DNA of 37,177 nucleotides from Rhizobium altiplani (GTDB lineage Bacteria > Pseudomonadota > Alphaproteobacteria > Rhizobiales > Rhizobiaceae): positions 1-37,177 of the forward strand of contig NZ_LNCD01000144.1 of NCBI RefSeq assembly GCF_001542405.1. Direction: 5' to 3'. Shown in pieces: positions 32,226-37,177 of the stretch (the first letter of the stretch is position 1; every line of letters begins with the position of its first letter). The translations under genes and the position numbers were made by a program. The notes under the pieces were generated by a model, which worked only from the letters and a program-made list of their open reading frames with translations, searched no databases and was not told the DNA's origin.

Positions 32226-33107
32226 AGTAATACAAATTGACATTTTCACAGCGCAGAGACCAAGTATGGAGATTTTCATTCGCGAAATGCACATTGAATG
32301 CGAATTTGAACATGGCACTGTCGGCTTGCGCTCGCGCGGGGGTCGGACAACGCGAGCGACCCATCCACCATGCGTCGCGCCGATTCAGCATATACCCGGA
32401 GTTCGTTAGCGGCGCGCAGTCCGCGTATGGTGATTTCGGAACGGTTTGCAACCAGGATCTTGGAATTCGTCACGTTCAGGTCACTGGAAGTGCTTTGACC
32501 CAAAGCAGGTACGAACCAGATAGCGCTTGCCGAAGAAACCGGCATACACGTTGATGACATCTCGAACTGGCATGGTAAGGGGAATGGTGATTTTTATAGG
32601 ATTTGCGATGCTGCTGCTGCCGTGGTTGCGATTGCAGCGATATTCTTTAGGCAGTGTTCAGCGCAACTCGACGACGGACGGGAACACGTGTCGGTCGAGC
32701 AGTGGCCGCCAAGGTCAACGATCGTGGTTGAAAATCAACGAAACCTCGAATTTCTGGTACTGGCCGACAGGCTGAGGTTCCAAGGCGAAAAGCTTGAACG
32801 GCACTGCTGGGACGCCTGCCCACCGGCAGGCCACTCGAGGCCACGACGGCCGCAGACGTTTTGCGGATGACTGAGATGGTGGTGCGAGGTCACAAACACG
32901 AGGTGCATGAGCCTCCGTGTTATGAACAGAATTTATCGATCCATGAAGCAAGGAAATTTTTGATCCGACATTCCTCGTGCTATGTGCGCGGGATCACAAA
33001 TTTGTCCCACCAGCCCGCCGACCGTCATCCCCGCTTGAAGACCGTCACGGGCGCGCCCGCTTCTGACAGGCCAACGCTGTCGGGAGCCAGCTTCCCGGAG
33101 AGAGATA
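32226..33107. other. Nearly 900-base region without an intact gene
   Basis: Apart from the short pyruvate-carboxylase fragment at 32399-32464, nothing in this stretch looks coding. Frames of 65-105 codons occur on both strands, but none has a ribosome-binding site together with family resemblance. By position it should once have held a divergent nod operon. The 3' part carries the promoter and a GGAGAGAG ribosome-binding site of the amine oxidase gene at 33108. Confidence 0.45.
32399..32464 (-). pseudogene. 5' scrap of a pyruvate carboxylase (biotin carboxylase) gene
   Basis: In one minus-strand frame the residues SKILVANRSEITIRGLRAAN then EL follow the strongly conserved N-terminus of pyruvate carboxylase (SKILVANRSEIAIRVFRAAN). 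Similarity begins and ends abruptly: upstream residues and everything after EL are unrelated. Only about 22 codons remain, far too little for function. It is best read as a recombination scar. The family parallel is from memory but the run of matches is too long for chance. Confidence 0.6.
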
Positions 33108-34217
33108 ATGAGGAACACCAAGGTAGCTATTATCGGCGGAGGCTTTGCAGGACTGCACACCGCGCGACTGCTGCATGCGGCCGAGATCGAATTCCTGCTC
33201 ATCGAGGCAAGAGCCACCCTCGGCGGCCGGATCGAGACCGTGAACGAGACAGGCCAGCCGGACGCAGACGGCTTCGACCTTGGACCGTCCTGGATCTGGC
33301 CTCGAATGCAGCCTGCGATCGCCGCGCTCGTTGCCGAACTCGATCTGCTCACGTTTGCGCAAAACAGCGATGGCGACGTTGTCTTCGAGCGGATGTCGCG
33401 GGAATCGGCAAAGCGCTATCCCGGACTGAATCAGGAGCCCGAAGCACTGAGGTTCATCGGAGGATCCGCTTCATTGGTTCGTGCGCTGGCGCAAGGCTTG
33501 CCTGAGGCGGCGCTGTGGTGCGGTGCGCAAGTCACCGCGATGCGTCTCAACGAAACCGGTGTCGAGCTGTCTTTGAGATTTGCCGACGGACGTATAGAGC
33601 TGATTCAGGCGTCACAGGTGATTGCGGCGCTTCCGCCGCGTATTCTGGAGGCGACCGTCCAGTTCGAGCCGGCCCAGGAGAAAGGCACGATCGAACTGTG
33701 GAGGCAAACGCCGACCTGGATGGCGCCACACGCCAAATTTTTCGCTATCTACGATCGTCCCTTCTGGCGCGAGGCAGGATTCTCCGGGACGGCGCAAAGC
33801 ATGGTTGGACCTTTGACGGAGATCCATGATGCGACCACGTACTCGGGCAAGGCAGCCCTGTTCGGCTTCGTCGGGATGGGAGCCGAACAACGTGCAGCAA
33901 TCGGCGCGGTCGCGCTGAAGGAGGCCTCGATCCGCCAGTTCACGCGCATCTTCGGGCCGCAAGCTGCCCATCCACGAGCGACCCTCTACAAGGACTGGGC
34001 TGCCGACCCGCTGACTGCGACATCCGCCGACTGGTTTTCCGCCGGCCACCCGAATGGCCCTGGAGGGGGCTGGATCGCTAGCCCGTGGAAAGAGCGGCTG
34101 GTCCTAGCCGGGAGCGAGACGAGCCGAGGTGAGGCCGGCTACCTTGCCGGCGCCGTACAAGCATCTTCCCAAGCTGCCCGAGACGTCATCTCGAAACTCG
34201 TTGTCGAGCAAAGCTGA
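33108..34217 (+). CDS. FAD-dependent amine oxidase (flavin monoamine oxidase family)
   Basis: This 369-residue flavoprotein is short for the family (often about 450). The FAD-binding Rossmann motif is VAIIGGGFAGLHTARLL at residues 6-22, followed by ARATLGGRIETV, the conserved GGR region. Later parts are FDLGPSWIW, FIGGSASLVRALAQGL, VIAALPPRILEATVQF, and the C-terminal FAD-contact region LVLAGSETSRGEAGYLAGAV. GGAGAGAG precedes the ATG at 33108 by about 3-8 bases. It would oxidise a primary or secondary amine to an aldehyde or imine plus hydrogen peroxide. No transporter is adjacent on this strand, and the substrate is unknown. Confidence 0.9.
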   Translation: MRNTKVAIIGGGFAGLHTARLLHAAEIEFLLIEARATLGGRIETVNETGQPDADGFDLGPSWIWPRMQPAIAALVAELDLLTFAQNSDGDVVFERMSRESAKRYPGLNQEPEALRFIGGSASLVRALAQGLPEAALWCGAQVTAMRLNETGVELSLRFADGRIELIQASQVIAALPPRILEATVQFEPAQEKGTIELWRQTPTWMAPHAKFFAIYDRPFWREAGFSGTAQSMVGPLTEIHDATTYSGKAALFGFVGMGAEQRAAIGAVALKEASIRQFTRIFGPQAAHPRATLYKDWAADPLTATSADWFSAGHPNGPGGGWIASPWKERLVLAGSETSRGEAGYLAGAVQASSQAARDVISKLVVEQS

Positions 34218-34684
34218 AGGATAGAGGTGGTTCGGTTTGCCTGAACAGTTCCAGGCTTTCCGCGACACAACCGCCGGGTCACAACATCAGAAGACCACCA
34301 CACGAAACCTCTGGGTTCGGACTGCGGCACAGTCGCTAAGCTCGACAGAGCGATCGCCCGGGTTATGGTCGGTGGCTTGGTTGCTGCTGTGATCGCCCGC
34401 AGTTGGTCATCTGGACCCTCGAAGCAGTTCCAGGTCACCATTTTGGGGGCAGCTTCCTCAGTCAGGCCGCACTTGCGATGCTTGCTATTCCGATCCCGTT
34501 TGCTTCCCTACGTCGGAGGCGAGACATCACAATGCGATGCCGCACGGAAGGAAAGACGCGAGACATGGCCGCCTACATGCACAAGCTCGAATAACCTCTT
34601 GCAAATATCGTGGCTCTGAACATCTCCTCGACGGTGATTGACGAGAGGGAATCAAGGCGGCGCTGGGAAATTCGCTTTCCGCGA
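34218..34684. other. Gap between convergent genes
   Basis: These 467 bases separate the 3' ends of the amine oxidase and the LysR-type regulator. Short open frames occur (for example plus strand 34365-34619) without start signals or recognisable motifs. No terminator with a clear stem and T-run is visible. Confidence 0.4.
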
Positions 34685-35584
34685 TCACGGCGAAGGCGAG
34701 CGCCCCCTCTCGCGGGCAAGCGCTAGAAAACCGTCGATGTATGATATGGTCTCCTCACCGCGCCGTACACCCAGATTGATGTTTTTCCGTATACCGGTAT
34801 CGCCCACGCGTAGTGCGCGTATCGGCATTCCAACGGCGTCTTCCTGCAGCAGCCAATCCGGTAGGACCGTAACACCCCTTTTCGCACAGACGAGTTGCAG
34901 CATCAGGTCGATGGTTTCGGCCGTGCGGTGCTGACGCGGTCGGCAATGGGCGGGAACAAGGAATTTGGTGTATATGTCCAGCCGCTCCAATGTGACCGGA
35001 ACCGTGATCAGTTCCTCGTCGAGAAGATCCTGTGGCTGCACGCATTTCCGGTTGGCAAGAGGATGGGTCGCATGCACCATCAGCACCAACTCATATTCGA
35101 AAACCGGCGTAAAGAGCAGGTCCGGCGCGTCCACGGGATCCGGTGTGATCAGAAGATCGATTTCGTACGCAAGGAGTGCCTCGACACCGTCGAACCGGAA
35201 AGCCGTACGCACGTCGAAATCGACATCGGGCCACTTGTCGAGATAAGACGTCGCAATCTTGGTCAGCCACCGCTGGCAGGGATGACATTCCATGCCAACA
35301 CGAAGGGCTCCTCTCCTTCCCATAGCAAAATCGGTCAGGACCCGCTCGGCATGTTCCATTTGGGGCAGGACGCGTTCGGCCACAGAAAGCAGATACTCAC
35401 CTGTCTGCGTCAACCGCAGCCCGCGGCCTGATTTCATCCATATCTTGATGCGGTGCCGTTCCTCGAACTTTGCGATCGTATGGCTCAAGGCGGATTGAGT
35501 GACGTTCAGCTTTTCGGCGGCCGCGGTAACGCTGCCTCGACGGCTGACTTCTCTCAGAATTGCAAGATGCTGACGATCAAGCAT
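34685..35584 (-). CDS. LysR-family regulator, MetR-like
   Basis: A regulator of about 299 residues. The N-terminal helix-turn-helix is MLDRQHLAILREVSRRGSVT then AAAEKLNVTQSALSHTIAKF. The effector domain has ALRVGMECHPCQRWLT, close to the MetR segment around IECHSC, and YELVLMVHATHPLANRK and CAKRGVTVLPDWLLQED. The start MLDRQHL at 35584 fits the family; the frame continues upstream to an ATG at 35620, which adds 12 residues. Neither has a strong ribosome-binding site. MetR senses homocysteine in enterics; here the gene follows an ArgE-type deacetylase by about 200 bases on the same strand, so it may control that operon instead. Confidence 0.88.
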   Translation of the reverse strand: MLDRQHLAILREVSRRGSVTAAAEKLNVTQSALSHTIAKFEERHRIKIWMKSGRGLRLTQTGEYLLSVAERVLPQMEHAERVLTDFAMGRRGALRVGMECHPCQRWLTKIATSYLDKWPDVDFDVRTAFRFDGVEALLAYEIDLLITPDPVDAPDLLFTPVFEYELVLMVHATHPLANRKCVQPQDLLDEELITVPVTLERLDIYTKFLVPAHCRPRQHRTAETIDLMLQLVCAKRGVTVLPDWLLQEDAVGMPIRALRVGDTGIRKNINLGVRRGEETISYIDGFLALARERGRSPSP

Positions 35585-35787
35585 TATGATGCCATTTATG
35601 AACCGAAGGATCAATGACATTTCTGATCATAATGCATTGCTGCTAACCTCGTCGTCAACCAAGCTCTGCCCAAGCCTCGCGATGGACGAAGGGATACTCC
35701 AGTGATCTTTTTCGATGCGGTCGTTCGTGGCTTCCATGGCTACGATCAATCCTTCTTTTGAAAATGTGTGAGTACGTCGCTCGCTGA

Positions 35788-36915
35788 TCACGCAGCCAGG
35801 TCGGAAGCGACCCGGTCGAGCACAGAGCAGCACTCATTGAGCTCCGACAGGCGAATGTATTCATCGACCTTGTGCGCTCGGTCGACGTTACCGGGACCGC
35901 AGATGATTGAGGGAATACCGGTTTTCGCAAAAAGCCCGGCTTCGGTCCCGTAGCTCACCGCGCGGATGGGGTTCCGGCCAGTTGCCCTCGTCATCAATGT
36001 GGCCAAATCGGAATCTTCCGGGAGTTCCATTCCTGGATATTCGGACAAGCGATCAGCTTTGACTTTGAGTCCAACCTTTTCAAGCTCGGGAAAGGCCTTG
36101 AAAATCGGTTCAAGCAGTGAGTAGGGCTCCGCGCCGGGAATGGCTCTAACCTCGACATCAAAGCTTGCGAACTGCGGTATGACGTTAAGTGACAGACCTC
36201 CTTCGATCACACCGACCTGAAGGGTCGAGTATGACGGCAAAAAGAGTTCATTCTGCTGCCCGTGCTTCAGCAGATCCGACTGAGCCACCGCCTTGGCCAA
36301 TAAGGTGGACAGTCCGTGAATGGCATTGAGCCCGCGATCGGGTCTCGACGAATGACCGGCTGTTCCTTCGACTGTGAATTTGACGGCGGCCTTCCCCTTG
36401 TGCGCAAGAATCGGGATCATCTGGCTTGGCTCTCCGACAATGCAGCTCGCCGGCAAGGCGCAGATCGACGGAATTGCCTCGATCATATGGGGAACGCCTC
36501 GACATCCTGCCTCTTCGTCGTAGGAAAATGCAAAGTGAAGGGGGCGACGGAGTTTTTCCGCATTGACTCCAGCTGCGACGGCCATGGCAGCGGCAAGAAA
36601 CCCTTTCATATCGCTGGTGCCGCGGCCGTAAAGGCGATCGCCCCCTTGTCGAAGCGCGAACGCCGGCGATGTCCAAGGCTGACCCTCTATGGGCACGACA
36701 TCCGTATGACCCGAGAGAATGATGCCGGCTCGATCACGCGGTCCCATGCTCACGAACAGATTTGAACGATTTCCTTCCGGACCGGGCAGCTCGCTCACAT
36801 GCGCGCCGAGCGCAGCGAAATAGTCCCTGATGTAAGAGACGATCGGCGCGTTCGCCGAGCCCACGACGGATGGAAAACCTATCAACTTTTCAAGAATTTC
36901 ACGAGCGTTTGCCAT
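35788..36915 (-). CDS. argE: Acetylornithine deacetylase-type M20 peptidase (ArgE)
   Basis: A 375-residue zinc amidohydrolase. Metal and catalytic motifs are ILSGHTDVVPIEGQPW, LYGRGTSDMKGFLAAAM, FSYDEEAGCRGVPHMI, SCIVGEPSQM, and the C-terminal AHKVDEYIRLSEL. The fit is to ArgE of the proteobacterial type, which removes acetyl from N-acetylornithine. The ATG at 36915 is chosen because GGAGGT lies about 8 bases upstream; seven further in-frame residues upstream are unsupported. It begins 22 bases after an aldehyde dehydrogenase stop, so the two are co-transcribed. The context suggests breakdown of an N-acyl amino acid rather than arginine synthesis (inference). Confidence 0.9.
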   Translation of the reverse strand: MANAREILEKLIGFPSVVGSANAPIVSYIRDYFAALGAHVSELPGPEGNRSNLFVSMGPRDRAGIILSGHTDVVPIEGQPWTSPAFALRQGGDRLYGRGTSDMKGFLAAAMAVAAGVNAEKLRRPLHFAFSYDEEAGCRGVPHMIEAIPSICALPASCIVGEPSQMIPILAHKGKAAVKFTVEGTAGHSSRPDRGLNAIHGLSTLLAKAVAQSDLLKHGQQNELFLPSYSTLQVGVIEGGLSLNVIPQFASFDVEVRAIPGAEPYSLLEPIFKAFPELEKVGLKVKADRLSEYPGMELPEDSDLATLMTRATGRNPIRAVSYGTEAGLFAKTGIPSIICGPGNVDRAHKVDEYIRLSELNECCSVLDRVASDLAA

Positions 36916-36937
36916 AATGCGTACCTCCGGCGCCAAT

Positions 36938-37177
36938 TCAGATTTCGATCAAAACGCTCTTTAGCCGACGGTTGGATTTGTAGGCTTCCTTGCCAAGGTC
37001 CTTGCCGATACCGGATGCCTTGTAACCACCGGTCGGGAGGATGTGGTCGCGCGAGCGCCCGTAACGATTGACCCAAACTGTCCCTGCCTCAACGCGTTTG
37101 ACCGCCCGCATTGCCTGCGACAGATCCTTCGAGAACACGCCGGCGGCAAGACCGTAGGTTGGATGATCACTCAATTC
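36938..37177 (-). CDS. Aldehyde dehydrogenase, C-terminal part (gene runs off the right edge)
   Basis: The last 79 or so residues of an aldehyde dehydrogenase are present: HPTYGLAAGVFSKDLSQAMR, then VEAGTVWVNRYGRSRDHILP, then TGGYKASGIGKDLGKEAYKS. These correspond to the region after the catalytic cysteine and the dimerisation strand of NAD(P)-dependent aldehyde dehydrogenases. The start and catalytic residues lie outside the window. It is upstream of and close to the ArgE-type gene in one operon. Confidence 0.9.
   Translation of the reverse strand, partial: ELSDHPTYGLAAGVFSKDLSQAMRAVKRVEAGTVWVNRYGRSRDHILPTGGYKASGIGKDLGKEAYKSNRRLKSVLIEI

Noticed and set aside
32622..32951. Overlapping open frames on both strands between nodD and the amine oxidase
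   Set aside because: No start signals, no motif, and similar length on both strands, as expected by chance in GC-rich DNA.

Overview
The window comes from an alphaproteobacterium of the order Rhizobiales and very probably from a symbiotic plasmid or symbiosis island. The evidence is a full-length nodA and a full-length nodD, two clear nod boxes, and insertion-sequence debris around them. The flanks are GC-rich and densely packed with ABC importers and amino-acid catabolic genes, which is the usual accessory style of Rhizobium, Sinorhizobium and Mesorhizobium replicons. The sequence alone does not settle the genus.

Region 1 (1-5740, all minus strand) is an opine/basic amino-acid type import operon: periplasmic binding protein, two HisQ/HisM-type permeases and a HisP-type ATPase. 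It is followed by proC and by a frameshifted glutamate dehydrogenase that runs off the left edge. A GNAT acetyltransferase lies upstream. Region 2 (6041-16291) is a divergent catabolic locus. On the minus strand are a complete branched-chain type (HAAT) importer, GFHMK, and a cyclase-family hydrolase translationally coupled to it. On the plus strand are a PuuC-like aldehyde dehydrogenase, an N-carbamoyl amino-acid hydrolase, an XRE-cupin regulator and a class V aminotransferase-like protein without a desulfurase cysteine. A perfect inverted repeat lies in the divergent promoter region. Together they look like uptake and stepwise breakdown of an N-substituted amino acid or amine whose identity is not apparent. 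Region 3 (16974-21718) is an M20D amidohydrolase plus a second polar amino-acid importer, with a divergent Lrp/AsnC regulator.

Region 4 (about 21.7-33.1 kb) is the symbiotic, mosaic part and looks more AT-rich to the eye. It holds a nod box ahead of a DUF3846-like gene, a truncated IS3 OrfA, a class I/II aminotransferase divergent from a LuxR-type regulator, and a frameshifted cupin gene. Then come intact nodA followed by a nodB 5' stub and a decayed nodD 5' stub, an AraC regulator, a fatty-acid-hydroxylase family gene preceded by a second nod box, a truncated IS21 istA with its terminal repeats, and intact nodD. A degenerate nod-box-like element lies beside nodD and leads into about 900 bases with only a pyruvate-carboxylase 5' scrap. 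The common nod operon has clearly been broken up by recombination here: nodA is detached from nodBC, and I see no good nod box in front of it.

Region 5 (33108-37177) returns to catabolism: an FAD amine oxidase, a MetR-like LysR regulator, an ArgE-type deacetylase and the 3' end of an aldehyde dehydrogenase cut by the right edge.

The most promising unexplained parts are the two nod-box-driven genes (DUF3846-like and fatty-acid-hydroxylase family) and the region 2 catabolic locus.
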